DNA from: JABDMH01 sp965223165
GTDB lineage: Bacteria; Bacteroidota; Bacteroidia; Chitinophagales; Saprospiraceae
Assembly: GCA_965223165.1 (NCBI GenBank)
Contig: CBDCVQ010000018.1
Coordinates: 434,001 to 498,000 of the forward strand
Direction of reading: 5' to 3'
DNA length: 64,000 bases
Shown piece by piece: positions 16,060-25,366 of the stretch. The position numbers and the translations under genes are program-made. Every line of letters begins with the position of its first letter. The stretch's first letter is position 1. The notes under the pieces are model-generated. The model did not search any database. It was not told the origin of the DNA and saw only the letters and a list, made by a program, of their open reading frames with translations.

Positions 16060-17736
16060 CTACGAAGAGGTAGTTCTTTCCACTTGGTCTCCCAATTGTT
16101 GATACGCATCATAGAGTTTATCGTAGATCTCGGCCAAGTCCTCTCTGGGATGATACTCGGCATCAAATCCGGAGCTCATGTGATCCATCGCCTCGTCCAC
16201 AGACGCATAAATCCCACTCACCGTAGCTGCAAACATAGCTGCTCCGAGGGCGCAGGTCTGCTCGGACCGGGCAATGCGAATGGGCCGCTGCAAGACATCA
16301 GCCATCGTCTGCATCACAAAGGGCGATTTCTTAGCGACCCCGCCCAGGCCGATCACACCCTTGATGGGTATGCCCTCCTCCTGAAAGCGGTCTACGATCT
16401 TCCGGGCACCAAAACAGGTGGCTTCGACGAGGGCTCGGAATATTTTGGGTGCATCGCTACCTAAGTTCAATCCGGTCATCGCACCTTTCAGGGCCTGATT
16501 GGCGTCGGGAGTACGTCGTCCGTTGAGCCAGTCGAGCGCCACGATACCCGAACTCCCTGGGGGCACGGCCTCGGCAGCCTCCGAAAGCTTTGGTATGATC
16601 GACGTCCTGGCTTCCTTGATCAGCTGCTCTCGGGTGGGCGCATCAATTAAATCGCTCTTCGCGATCACGGCTTCGAGTGGCCACGCTACGATCTTACTAA
16701 ACCAGGCAAAGACGTCGCCAAAGGCGGATTGTCCCGCCTCCAGACCCAACATGCCTGGCAACACCGATCCATCTACCTGGCCACAAATTCCAGCTACCAG
16801 CTTGGATCCTACCTCCTCGAGGGGAGCGACCAGGATGTCACAAGTCGACGTGCCCATGACCTTGCTGAGGTGATAGGGTCGAATCTCGCCTCCTACGGCC
16901 CCCATGTGTGCATCAAACGCGCCTACCCCTACGGTGACGTCCGTGGACAAACCTAATCGCTCAGCCCATGCTGTCGACAGGGTACCTACGGGTATGTCAG
17001 CCGGGTAGGTGTCGCTATACAAGCGATCCCGCAGGCCAGCCAGAAGAGGGTCAAGAGCGACAAAAAAATCCTCGGGAGGAAGCCCGTCAAAGTCCTCGTG
17101 CCAGAGTGCCTTATGTCCTGCCGCACAGCGGCTCCGCTTCATCGATGACACATCGGTTCCTCCCGTCAACAGGAAAGGAATCCAATCGCAGTGCTCCACC
17201 CATGAATGGGCCTTTGCGCGCACTTGATCGTCTTCACGCAGCACGTGCAGGATTTTGGCCCAAAACCACTCGGAGGAATAGATACCCCCCTCGTACTTGC
17301 TATAGTCGGTCTCCCAGCTGGCGCATAACGTGTTTATCTCTTCGGCTTCGCCAATGGCTGTGTGGTCCTTCCAGAGCACAAACATGGCATTGGGATTTTC
17401 TTCAAAACCATCCAAGAGCGCAAGCGGCGTCCCCGTTGCATCTACCGCCACGGGCGTTGAACCGGTGGTGTCTACCGATATGCCCCGAACAGAGGCCGCC
17501 GTACCGGCTGGAGCATTGCGCAGCGCCTCATCAATGGAGGTCTCCAGCCCCTCCATATAATCCTGGGGATGCTGCCGGAATTGGTTGCGGCTTGGATCGC
17601 AATAGAGACCTTGCTGCCACCGTGGATAGTAGAAGACACCACTTGAGATCTCCTGCCCATCGCCTGCATCGACAATCACCGACCGTACCGAATCGGTGCC
17701 AAAATCTACTCCAATGACAGATTGCGTTTCACCCAT
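16060..17736 (-). CDS. araB: Ribulokinase
   Basis: A 558-residue FGGY-family kinase that phosphorylates L-ribulose with ATP. The N-terminal half begins 'VIGVDFGTDSVRSVIVDAGD', the AraB form of the phosphate-1 motif. 'VGAFDAHMGAVGGEIRPYHL' and 'KVMGTSTCDILVAP' are ribulokinase-type segments. The C-terminal half has 'VIGLGGVAKKSPFVMQTMAD', the adenosine motif. Length is exactly that of the family. It lies 102 bases after the VCBS gene and 16 bases before araD in the same direction, which supports joint use on pentoses released by the upstream hydrolase. Confidence 0.94.
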   Translation of the reverse strand: MGETQSVIGVDFGTDSVRSVIVDAGDGQEISSGVFYYPRWQQGLYCDPSRNQFRQHPQDYMEGLETSIDEALRNAPAGTAASVRGISVDTTGSTPVAVDATGTPLALLDGFEENPNAMFVLWKDHTAIGEAEEINTLCASWETDYSKYEGGIYSSEWFWAKILHVLREDDQVRAKAHSWVEHCDWIPFLLTGGTDVSSMKRSRCAAGHKALWHEDFDGLPPEDFFVALDPLLAGLRDRLYSDTYPADIPVGTLSTAWAERLGLSTDVTVGVGAFDAHMGAVGGEIRPYHLSKVMGTSTCDILVAPLEEVGSKLVAGICGQVDGSVLPGMLGLEAGQSAFGDVFAWFSKIVAWPLEAVIAKSDLIDAPTREQLIKEARTSIIPKLSEAAEAVPPGSSGIVALDWLNGRRTPDANQALKGAMTGLNLGSDAPKIFRALVEATCFGARKIVDRFQEEGIPIKGVIGLGGVAKKSPFVMQTMADVLQRPIRIARSEQTCALGAAMFAATVSGIYASVDEAMDHMSSGFDAEYHPREDLAEIYDKLYDAYQQLGDQVERTTSS

Positions 17737-17838
17737 GAGCGATTATTTGTGCTGGATTGGAAGTTACAAATCCTGGTGAGCAAAATGGAACAATTGGACA
17801 GCGTCCATTTTGACCGGGAGCAGTGGCCAATCTACGAT

Positions 17839-19854
17839 CTATTCAGGAGGCAAATAGTAGAAATGGCCGTCTTCTGCACCAATGAGCACCGATCGCTGGC
17901 CATCCCCGTCCCAGTCGACGGTGGTCGGGCTCGTGGTGTGCCCAGCCAGTTTTGTCTTAAAGAGCACGCCGCGATCAGCAAAGTATACGTTGTCTCCCTC
18001 CAGCCTCACATTCTCAAAGAGCGACACATTTAAGCTATTGACCAGCAGGTCCTGGTCACCGTCGTTGTCCCAGTCCACAAAGCACAATTTGCGTCTGCCG
18101 CTCCTGCCGGCCTGGCCATCATTGAGTTGAAGCAAGCCCGGTACAGAATCGACCACGTTGTTCTTGCGGTCATAGCCCGCATGGGTCTCTCCATAGAAAA
18201 TGCGCCTCCCAGGCCTTAGAAATCGCTCTTCGCCCTTCGTAAATCGTTGATAAAAGGTGAGGTAGCCTTCGTGGTCCAGCATCACCAGATCCATAAGCCC
18301 GTCCTGATCCCAGTCGAGTACGCAAGGGGTCGTCCGCCACTGTGTCGCCAGCTCATCCGCCTGGGGGACCCACCAGGTCCAAGCTGGTTTGGGTGTTTCG
18401 GCGCCAGGCCAATCTACCTTGACATTGCCCATCCACTCAAGCAAGGGAGCTTGCTTAAATCCGACATTCTTGTACCATTGTACCTTGCCCCAAATGGTGT
18501 TGACGATGAGGTCTTTTAGCCCATCACCATCCCAATCTGCCACCACCGGCGCGGTATAGCCCCACTTGCGCTCGCAGGGCCCCTGAATGGAGCCTTGCTC
18601 ACCGGCCATGATGCGAATCGGCTTTTCGTAAATCGTCTTGAGGTGGACGGGCTTATTCCATTTGGGCGGGTTTGCACCGTCCATGTTTTCAATAAAGCCA
18701 ACGTATCCCGCGGCATTGCCACAGATAAGATCTTCGTCGCCATCGTCGTCCCAATCGACGCTAAATGGCGTCACCAGCGAACCGAACTTGACGAGATCTG
18801 CCTCCTGCTGTAGGTATTTGGGAGAGTCGAATAAGGGCATCTGTGCTCTGACCTCTCCGGTGTGTCGTACGAGCGCCACGCGACCATCTTCGTCGCCCAC
18901 AATTAGATCCATATGGCCGTCCGCATTCCAATCAACGGCGGTAGGCATCATCATCTGCAAGTCCACACGCAGCGTGCCCTCTTGATTTTTAAGGTATTTG
19001 CCCGCAGCGAAAGATGGCAGGGACCGAGTGCCCACATTCTCAAACCAGGTGAATCGATCCACGAATTCGCCCGTGATGATGTCCAAGTCTCCGTCGCCGT
19101 CAAAGTCTTCCATGCTTGGCGACGGATTGCCATAGACGTCGATCGGCTCGCCGGCGGCACGAAGAGGTGCTCCCAACTGGTACGTCCCATTCTGATTTGA
19201 CAGGACGTATATCATGCCGTGCAAGGGTCCGTTCGTCCATTTCCCCATTTTGTCGAACGCGTTGTCCCACCCATAGTCGCTCCAATCATCGATGCCCACC
19301 ATCAGATCTTGGTCGCCGTCCGCATCATAGTCAACGTACTTCCACAGGTTGAAGCGCTTGCGGGGGTGAAGATCAATCACTCGTTGGTTGTCGGTCAACA
19401 CCCTTGGCTGATTAAAACCTTGCACGGTGAAATTCTCGTACTCCACCCCAGATCCCAAGACGCGTGCCTTGCCATCGACGTAGCACACCTGCAGATCTTT
19501 TTGACCGGGGCCTATCTTCACCGGTGGCCGAAAAATGACAGATGCATCGTTGCCGTCCGTGGCGTTTTCAAATAGGAATGTCCCGTTAAAAGGTACGTCC
19601 GTACAGGAAACCAGTAGATCCAAGTCACCGTCGCCATCGTAATCGAGCGGTAAGGGGTTGGCCCAAAGGCCGACACCTAGGTCGACCGTCAGTCCCGGGT
19701 GTCGATATTGCATGCGCACAAGATCGCCTTCATCAGAAGATTGGGCTAGCATCTGCCCCAGCAGCAACATTGTCAAGCCCATGCAGGACAAGGATCGCTG
19801 GAGCGTCTGTAAATGAACATGGTCTATGGCTCTGGCGCAGTTCGATTCTTTCAT
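17839..19854 (-). CDS. Secreted FG-GAP/VCBS-repeat protein
   Basis: A 671-residue exported protein built almost wholly of VCBS/FG-GAP beta-propeller repeats. Calcium-loop motifs of the type DxDGDGxxD recur throughout ('DYDGDGDLDLLV', 'DYDADGDQDLMV', 'DFDGDGDLDIIT', 'DWNADGHMDLIV', 'DWDDDGDEDLIC', 'DWDGDGLKDLIV', 'DWDQDGLMDLVM', 'DWDNDGDQDLLV', 'DWDGDGQRSVLI'). A signal-like stretch 'MGLTMLLLGQMLAQ' begins at residue 25, so the real start may be the ATG at 19782. It follows the GH140-like gene by 9 bases and precedes araB, so it probably binds glycans at the cell surface. No catalytic domain is recognised and no T9SS tail is visible. Confidence 0.88.
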   Translation of the reverse strand: MKESNCARAIDHVHLQTLQRSLSCMGLTMLLLGQMLAQSSDEGDLVRMQYRHPGLTVDLGVGLWANPLPLDYDGDGDLDLLVSCTDVPFNGTFLFENATDGNDASVIFRPPVKIGPGQKDLQVCYVDGKARVLGSGVEYENFTVQGFNQPRVLTDNQRVIDLHPRKRFNLWKYVDYDADGDQDLMVGIDDWSDYGWDNAFDKMGKWTNGPLHGMIYVLSNQNGTYQLGAPLRAAGEPIDVYGNPSPSMEDFDGDGDLDIITGEFVDRFTWFENVGTRSLPSFAAGKYLKNQEGTLRVDLQMMMPTAVDWNADGHMDLIVGDEDGRVALVRHTGEVRAQMPLFDSPKYLQQEADLVKFGSLVTPFSVDWDDDGDEDLICGNAAGYVGFIENMDGANPPKWNKPVHLKTIYEKPIRIMAGEQGSIQGPCERKWGYTAPVVADWDGDGLKDLIVNTIWGKVQWYKNVGFKQAPLLEWMGNVKVDWPGAETPKPAWTWWVPQADELATQWRTTPCVLDWDQDGLMDLVMLDHEGYLTFYQRFTKGEERFLRPGRRIFYGETHAGYDRKNNVVDSVPGLLQLNDGQAGRSGRRKLCFVDWDNDGDQDLLVNSLNVSLFENVRLEGDNVYFADRGVLFKTKLAGHTTSPTTVDWDGDGQRSVLIGAEDGHFYYLPPE

Positions 19855-19863
19855 GATGTATGT

Positions 19864-21222
19864 TTAGGGCAGTGGAAACTGTTTTTCTGCATCCTCGAGG
19901 ATCAAGATCCAATCGTTGCCTCGACCGGAAGTAGGAGGAGTATAGGTTTGAATACCAAAGGTATTGCCGCTGTGCACGGCGTGTGAAATACCATATCGGG
20001 GATCAAACCAAATGGATTTTAGTCGGTTGGCCTGGATCGCATCTTGGTTGACCGTAAAGGGGCTGCCGCTGGGGCTATAGATGATGGCGTACGAAGCATC
20101 GATCGAAAGGGCCGCTCGTACTTTGTCTCCCATTTGCCCCCGACCTTCCAAAATGATCTCATCGGCAGCCCTTAGGTGGTGGAAAGGGCGGGCCTCGAAG
20201 AGACGACGTAGGTGCGTCATTTGAAAGGAGCCCGGATGGTCGATTGCTTCCGACCAAGGCACGACGGCACCCAGGACGGCGTCATGATCTGGCGACCACA
20301 TCTGCCAGATACTATTATGGCCGTAGGTATGTCCGCACGCTCCCGCCAACACGGACCAATAGGCCGCCTGCCGGCAGTCATTGTCATCAAACAGATCCAA
20401 ACGATTGGCACCCGAAAAGTAAAATCCCACGGGGATCAACTCGTACCGGGGCTCGCCGTCCAACGTCGGCTTGACAGGATCCAATCGCAGGTCGCGCTCC
20501 GCATAGAGACCGTTGTCATGATCGTGCCCGGCATGCGACGATTGATACATGTTAAAATCAAGCCAGCTAGCGGTGTGAAAATAGTCAGATGAGCGGCCAG
20601 GTCCGCGAGGATGGTAGGTCCTCAGGTGACGACCGCCGTCCCCATCCTTCAGGCCGGCGGCCATCGCTTCGATGATCTCCCTTTCTTCCTGGTTGTTAAT
20701 GTTTTCGTCGCCACCTAAAATCCAGACAATATCGGCATCGCGGTATCTGGACCCGAGGTAGTCGCCAAATTGCCTCGCATTGGTTGGGGTAAATATGAGG
20801 TCTCCGCGATTGGTGCTGGTCCAGTAGCTACCCCAGGTGGGCAGCATACCTATGACGATTCCCAACTCATTCGCTTTGGTTACGATCTGGTCTACATGCT
20901 CAAAGTAGGCCTCCACCGGACGCGTAGGGTCCTTGTCCGCAAGGGGTAGATCACCATTGGCATTGGGTACTGTCAGACCGCCCAGTTGTGCCAGGACCAC
21001 CGCCTGCACCACCGTGAAACCCTTGGCAGCCCTGTTCTCCAGATATTCGGTCGCTTCCTCCAGGCTTAGTCGATGGAACAATTCCCAGGCGGTGTCTCCC
21101 AGCCAGAAAAAAGGCTGGCCATTCTGCCGCTCCAGATATCTACCATTGTCGCTGACGCGCAGCGACTGTCCATCGACCGCCAGATGCAGCAAGAACAGCG
21201 TGGCTACCATCAAATACTTCAT
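19864..21222 (-). CDS. DUF4038-type glycoside hydrolase (GH140-like), secreted
   Basis: A 452-residue secreted TIM-barrel protein. The ATG at 21222 is chosen because it begins a normal signal peptide, MKYLMVATLFLLHLAVDGQS; the open frame extends to 21396 without plausible protein. 'LERQNGQPFFWLGDTAWELF' is the hallmark start of DUF4038 catalytic domains, followed by 'VVQAVVLAQLG', 'IVWILGGDEN' (the 'GGDxN' segment), 'DGEPRYE' and a collagen-binding-like beta-sandwich at the end ('WFDPRYGISHAV', 'DWILILED'). Characterised GH140 members remove apiose from rhamnogalacturonan II; whether this one is an apiosidase or another exo-glycosidase is inference. It heads the operon with the VCBS protein, araB and araD. 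Confidence 0.85.
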   Translation of the reverse strand: MKYLMVATLFLLHLAVDGQSLRVSDNGRYLERQNGQPFFWLGDTAWELFHRLSLEEATEYLENRAAKGFTVVQAVVLAQLGGLTVPNANGDLPLADKDPTRPVEAYFEHVDQIVTKANELGIVIGMLPTWGSYWTSTNRGDLIFTPTNARQFGDYLGSRYRDADIVWILGGDENINNQEEREIIEAMAAGLKDGDGGRHLRTYHPRGPGRSSDYFHTASWLDFNMYQSSHAGHDHDNGLYAERDLRLDPVKPTLDGEPRYELIPVGFYFSGANRLDLFDDNDCRQAAYWSVLAGACGHTYGHNSIWQMWSPDHDAVLGAVVPWSEAIDHPGSFQMTHLRRLFEARPFHHLRAADEIILEGRGQMGDKVRAALSIDASYAIIYSPSGSPFTVNQDAIQANRLKSIWFDPRYGISHAVHSGNTFGIQTYTPPTSGRGNDWILILEDAEKQFPLP

Positions 21223-21408
21223 GGGGATAAATATCAAAAAAACTGCCTGGAGTGCGAGACAATGATCGATCGGGATCAGCGCATCGGTTGCCACCGACCA
21301 AGAAAAACTACCCGTTGCTTCCTGTGCGGATCTCCGTAATTTAAATACTGCCTGAAAATCTGCATGAAGTGATACAGTTGTGCAGGGATCCAGCAAAAAC
21401 CATCGTCG

Positions 21409-21798
21409 CTACTTACATATCTTCAGTCCTCCCCTTGGAGAGAGATTGTATGACAGAGGCAAACTCTTACCCTCAAACGCGGACCGGATTTCAAACCAAT
21501 CTTTGAAGATCTGCCTCTGCAACTGCCAAAAAGTAGCGCACTTCACTGGCCTGACAAAGATTGCTCCGATTTGATATTCATTAATCAATTGAAACTGAAT
21601 AGGTTTCCTGATGGCAAGGTCCCTGGTAATCAAGACCCCCTCACCAGCACTAATCATAGGTATCAGCTCTTCGTCAGGAATACCGTTGCCAAACTGGTTC
21701 TGGACAGCATAAACATTATGTTGTAACCGAGCTTGCTCAATAGCGTCTAGCGCAACCGCGAATGTCCACGGTAGATTGTGATCAAAGTAGAAGTTCAT
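21409..21798 (-). CDS. DUF5615 PIN-like protein (candidate toxin)
   Basis: A 129-residue small protein with the DUF5615 pattern: 'MNFYFDHNLPW' (first acidic site), 'DEELIPMISAGEGVLITRDL' (second acidic region) and a short C-terminal extension. PIN-like domains are metal-dependent RNases. Its start overlaps the stop of the DUF433 gene by four bases (ATGA), the usual arrangement for such pairs. The family knowledge is that DUF433 plus DUF5615 genes behave as toxin-antitoxin modules in bacteria and archaea; activity here is inferred, not shown. Confidence 0.8.
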   Translation of the reverse strand: MNFYFDHNLPWTFAVALDAIEQARLQHNVYAVQNQFGNGIPDEELIPMISAGEGVLITRDLAIRKPIQFQLINEYQIGAIFVRPVKCATFWQLQRQIFKDWFEIRSAFEGKSLPLSYNLSPRGGLKICK

Positions 21799-22469
21799 GC
21801 CGCGTCTTCAAAGAATTTGATAGACGCCTTTGCTGCCTCTTTTGATATAGAGTATTGTGAAGAAATAAGCTCAATCGACTCTCCCCCTTGGTACATCTCG
21901 TACACTGTCGCGACGTCTAGTCTTGTCCCCTTGATTGTCGGCATACCAAACTGGATCTTTGGGTCCACCACAATCGGAGAATCTTGGCCCCGAGGATAAT
22001 ATCTTACAGCGATCTGATCAATGAAATCAAGTTTCTGGCAATGGGTGTGTAACATATCTTCGAATACATACTGCTGCGCTCTGCTTGCGACAACGGGCTT
22101 GTCGAGATGCAAGAACAGAATTTCCGATCCCAACGTATACAACTCTTGCCGGGCAAATGGGTAAGGGTCGCCAAAGAAGTCAGATAGGGTCTGGTATGCC
22201 TCAAGAATTGTGCTTGTCCGAATTCCCGACTCCCTGAGATGGATGAATACATATAGTTGAACCAATGTCCGGAAGTTTACAAAGTCTCGTTGCTCTCCAA
22301 AATAGTACCGGTAATTGGTTGCCTTTTCAAGTTGGTCCTTGGCATAGCGCGTGAACCAATAGTGCGCCTTATGTGGTTTCACATTTAGGATAAAGGCGAT
22401 GTCGGCTGCCGTATAGACACCATCGCCGATCCTAGCTTGCTCATATGTAAGTGATTCACTATTTGGCAT
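21795..22469 (-). CDS. DUF433 antitoxin-like protein with N-terminal MerR-like helix-turn-helix
   Basis: A protein of 224 residues. 'YTAADIAFILNVKPHKAHYW' near the N-terminus is a MerR-like DNA-binding helix pair; the middle is helical with no clear motif; the last 60 residues are a DUF433 domain ('VVDPKIQFGMPTIKGTRLDV', then 'SIELISSQYSISKEAAKASI'). Most DUF433 antitoxins are only 70-80 residues long, so this is an enlarged, probably self-regulating form. The open frame begins with TTG at 22496; the first ATG, at 22469, is preferred. It overlaps the DUF5615 gene by four bases. Confidence 0.78.
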   Translation of the reverse strand: MPNSESLTYEQARIGDGVYTAADIAFILNVKPHKAHYWFTRYAKDQLEKATNYRYYFGEQRDFVNFRTLVQLYVFIHLRESGIRTSTILEAYQTLSDFFGDPYPFARQELYTLGSEILFLHLDKPVVASRAQQYVFEDMLHTHCQKLDFIDQIAVRYYPRGQDSPIVVDPKIQFGMPTIKGTRLDVATVYEMYQGGESIELISSQYSISKEAAKASIKFFEDAA

Positions 22470-22573
22470 CAGCACTGGCTGCAAAATGTAATACAAATGT
22501 CACTAAAATAGTGCCAGGCCGCGGGATTTTAACGAATTATTAGACTCCTGCCTATGGCGCTACATCAGACTAA

Positions 22574-22741
22574 CTTTTTACACATCCTCTGTATGAGCAA
22601 GCCTCTCAGCTTGGTTTCGGAGTGAAATATCTAAAACTATCGGCCGAGTTCCGGTTTGAGCAAGGCAATGGGCTGGCGGAGTACATCCCTTTGAAATCGA
22701 CCCTCAACAAGTATTTTGTCTTCGTGGGTTATCAGTTCTAA
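22574..22741 (+). pseudogene. 3' remnant of an outer-membrane beta-barrel gene
   Basis: The frame that ends in TAA at 22739-22741 is open for 55 codons and stops upstream at TAA 22571-22573, with no start. It reads '...FGVKYLKLSAEFRFE', a variable loop, then '...NKYFVFVGYQF' and stop. The alternating pattern and terminal Phe are those of the last strands of an outer-membrane barrel. The remaining gap on either side (22470-22573 and 22742-22892) holds nothing recognisable. It looks like the end of a gene whose front has been lost. Confidence 0.5.
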
Positions 22742-22892
22742 GTCATCCTGCCATTCCGATAGCATTTTGCCAGATTATTCAAGGTTCTTCACCTTGTAGG
22801 AGGGATCGGCTGACCGAATGATTATCTTCTATGCAGCTGCTCGGGTTTGACCAAGCTTGAAACCGCGCGGACAAAGCTTAAACTGGTATTGT

Positions 22893-24572
22893 ATGATGAC
22901 CGAAAAGCCGACCCTAGTCGACAAGATTTATCAACTCGAAACGGAGCTGCCCAGTGAGATCTTTCTGCGCCAGCCCACCGGCGACACATGGCATGAGCTC
23001 ACTTACGCCGAGGCCATTCGAGAGGCCCGCCAATTGATTTCGGCCATGAAAAAAATGGGCTTGGTTAAGGGAGACAAGGTCGGCATCTACTCCAAAAACT
23101 GCTATCAATGGATCATCACCGAGATGGCGGTCATGATGGGCGGCTTTGTCACCGTGCCCTTTTATGCCAACCTTGTGGGAGAGAGTTTGAAAGAGGTCAT
23201 CGATCTATCTGGCATCAAGCTCCTATTTGTGGGAAAGATCGAAGATTGGTCAGGTGCTAAGACAGCAATTCCCAAGGATTTGCCGCTGGTGAGATTTCCC
23301 CATTACGAGGGCAATGCCCGGATTGACCAGGGCACGCCCTGGCAAGACTTTATCGCCGAGGTGGAACCGGATCGGGAGAATCACCGGCCAGGCTTGCAAG
23401 ACGTCTGGGCCATTTTCTATACTTCCGGCACTACAGGCACACCCAAGGGCGTCGTGCACACCTACGGAGCTCCGGCCAATCTCATGATTGATCAACAAGA
23501 GAAGTACAACAGTTTCAACCTGGCTGATCCGGGCAAGAATATTTTCCTCTCCTATCTACCCCTCAACCATATCGCTGAGCAAGCCCTGGTCATTGCCGGC
23601 GGTCTCTACCAGGCAGGCCAGATCTCCTTCGTCGAGTCGTTGGAGTCTTTCGCCAAAAATCTGGCCGACGTCCAGCCCAGCGTCTTTCTCGCCGTACCTC
23701 GCATCTGGACCAAGTTTCAGCAAGGGGTGCTCGCCAAAATGCCACAGAAAAAACTCGACCGATTATTGAGCATTCCCCTGGTATCCAGCCTAGTCAAGAA
23801 GAAAATCAGAAAGGCTCTCGGTCTTTCCCGCACCAAGCTGGTGATTTCCGGGGCCTCCGCGCTACCCAAGGCCACCATACGGTGGTACGAGAAACTAGGC
23901 ATCTACATCCGCGAGACCTATGGCATGACCGAAACGGTGGGCGTTGTAATTATTCAGCCGACCGATGACCGACGCATCGAAGCGACCGGTCGCCGACTTG
24001 AAGAATGTCAGATCAAAATCGACCCCGAAACAGATGAGATCCTAGTTAAGAATAGCTGGCTGTTCAAAGAATATTACGAGGATGCTGAACTCACGCAGGC
24101 CAGCTTTGATAGCGAAGGATTTTACAAGACGGGTGACACCGGGTCACTGGACCAGGATGGCTATCTGCAGGTGAAGGGACGGGTCAAGGACACCTTCAAG
24201 ACCTTGAAGGGCGAATTTATCGTACCCACTCCGATCGAGGATCGATTTGCCGCGAATACCCTCATCGAGCAAATCTGCCTGGTGGGCCTTGGCTTACCAC
24301 AGCCCCTAGCCTTGATCAGACTCTCCGAGCATGCAGCCAATCTGGCAAACGATGAGATCGAAGGCCAACTTCTGCGCACCTTAAGAGAGGCCAATCAAAA
24401 ATTGCATCGGCACGAGCGTATCGACAAGCTGGTATGCATCTCCGAAGAGTGGTCCATAGAAAACGGCCTGCTCACACCCACAATGAAAATCAAGCGGAAT
24501 AGGATACATCAGCGATACCAGGAGCAGTATGAGCATTGGTGTGATCACAGTGAAACCATCATTCACGCATGA
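22893..24572 (+). CDS. AMP-forming acyl-CoA synthetase
   Basis: A ligase of about 560 residues. The frame extends back to a TTG at 22857, but the paired ATGs at 22893 and 22896 (MMTEKPTLVDKIYQLE) are better starts. Motifs: P-loop 'IFYTSGTTGTPKGVVHT', 'FLSYLPLNHIAEQ', A5 'ETYGMTETVGVV', hinge 'YKTGDTGSLDQDGYLQVKGR', and the C-terminal lysine region 'LLTPTMKIKRNRIHQ'. It is related to but clearly different from the ligase at 9257-11071. The stop overlaps the start of the crotonase gene by four bases, so ligase and crotonase are co-translated, consistent with activation and then modification of an acyl chain. Confidence 0.92.
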   Translation: MMTEKPTLVDKIYQLETELPSEIFLRQPTGDTWHELTYAEAIREARQLISAMKKMGLVKGDKVGIYSKNCYQWIITEMAVMMGGFVTVPFYANLVGESLKEVIDLSGIKLLFVGKIEDWSGAKTAIPKDLPLVRFPHYEGNARIDQGTPWQDFIAEVEPDRENHRPGLQDVWAIFYTSGTTGTPKGVVHTYGAPANLMIDQQEKYNSFNLADPGKNIFLSYLPLNHIAEQALVIAGGLYQAGQISFVESLESFAKNLADVQPSVFLAVPRIWTKFQQGVLAKMPQKKLDRLLSIPLVSSLVKKKIRKALGLSRTKLVISGASALPKATIRWYEKLGIYIRETYGMTETVGVVIIQPTDDRRIEATGRRLEECQIKIDPETDEILVKNSWLFKEYYEDAELTQASFDSEGFYKTGDTGSLDQDGYLQVKGRVKDTFKTLKGEFIVPTPIEDRFAANTLIEQICLVGLGLPQPLALIRLSEHAANLANDEIEGQLLRTLREANQKLHRHERIDKLVCISEEWSIENGLLTPTMKIKRNRIHQRYQEQYEHWCDHSETIIHA

Positions 24573-25345
24573 AGCACTGGCAGGTCGAAATCCAAGCCGG
24601 GGTCGCGGATCTAGTCCTTGACACCGGCAGTCCTGGCAACCGTCTGTCGCCACAGACCTTTGAGGATCTGTTGGATGTACTTGATACGCTCACGACGCAA
24701 GGTCTAAGGGGCCTCATGCTTCGATCGGCACAGGCCGACTTCACGCAGGGTTTTGACTTGGCGCTGATGTTAGATACCATGGGCACCGGCGAGGAGTCAC
24801 TTGATGCGATCTTTGAAGTGTGCAATCGGGCACTAACAGCGCTATACCAATTTCCGGGCCTAACCCTGAGTTTCATCCAAGGTTCTTGCGTGGGTGGCGG
24901 ATTGCTGCTGGCCCTTGCCACCGATTTTCGATCAGCAGCACCGGAAGCTAAATTCGGTTTTCCAGAGGTCAGACAGAGCCTGGTGGTCAATCTGGGCCTT
25001 CAACGAGTCTACCGGCTGCTGGGAGAGGCCCGCACCAAGGAGCTGGTGCTGCTTGGCCGGCCCGTCACCGCCCGTACGATGCAACAATGGGGTGCTGTGC
25101 AATGGGTGGAGGACAATCGGGAGATGAGCGGTCGACAAACGCACTTTCGGCACATGGTACATCAGCTCCCGCCCCTGGCCGTGCAGGCCAACAAACACCT
25201 CATCCATGCGCTATCGCAAATGAGCTTTGAAGACAGCCTGCAGTTGGAGAACAAGCTGCAAAAGAACGTGATGGCCAGCGAGGATTTTCAGGAGGCGATT
25301 TCCTCATTTCTTCAGAAAAGGAAACCCAATTTCCAAGCAAAGTGA
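24569..25345 (+). CDS. Enoyl-CoA hydratase/isomerase family protein (crotonase)
   Basis: A 258-residue crotonase-fold protein. The oxyanion-hole segment is 'FIQGSCVGGGLLLALATDF', followed by 'PEAKFGFPEVRQSLVVNLGL'. The usual PGxGGTQ stretch of bona fide hydratases is replaced by 'VVNLGLQRVYRLLG', so the reaction may be an isomerisation or another crotonase chemistry rather than hydration. It overlaps the ligase by four bases. The first hundred residues are loosely conserved. The family is certain; the substrate is unknown. Confidence 0.85.
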   Translation: MKHWQVEIQAGVADLVLDTGSPGNRLSPQTFEDLLDVLDTLTTQGLRGLMLRSAQADFTQGFDLALMLDTMGTGEESLDAIFEVCNRALTALYQFPGLTLSFIQGSCVGGGLLLALATDFRSAAPEAKFGFPEVRQSLVVNLGLQRVYRLLGEARTKELVLLGRPVTARTMQQWGAVQWVEDNREMSGRQTHFRHMVHQLPPLAVQANKHLIHALSQMSFEDSLQLENKLQKNVMASEDFQEAISSFLQKRKPNFQAK

Positions 25346-25366
25346 TTGAAGTGCCCTAATGGTCAC

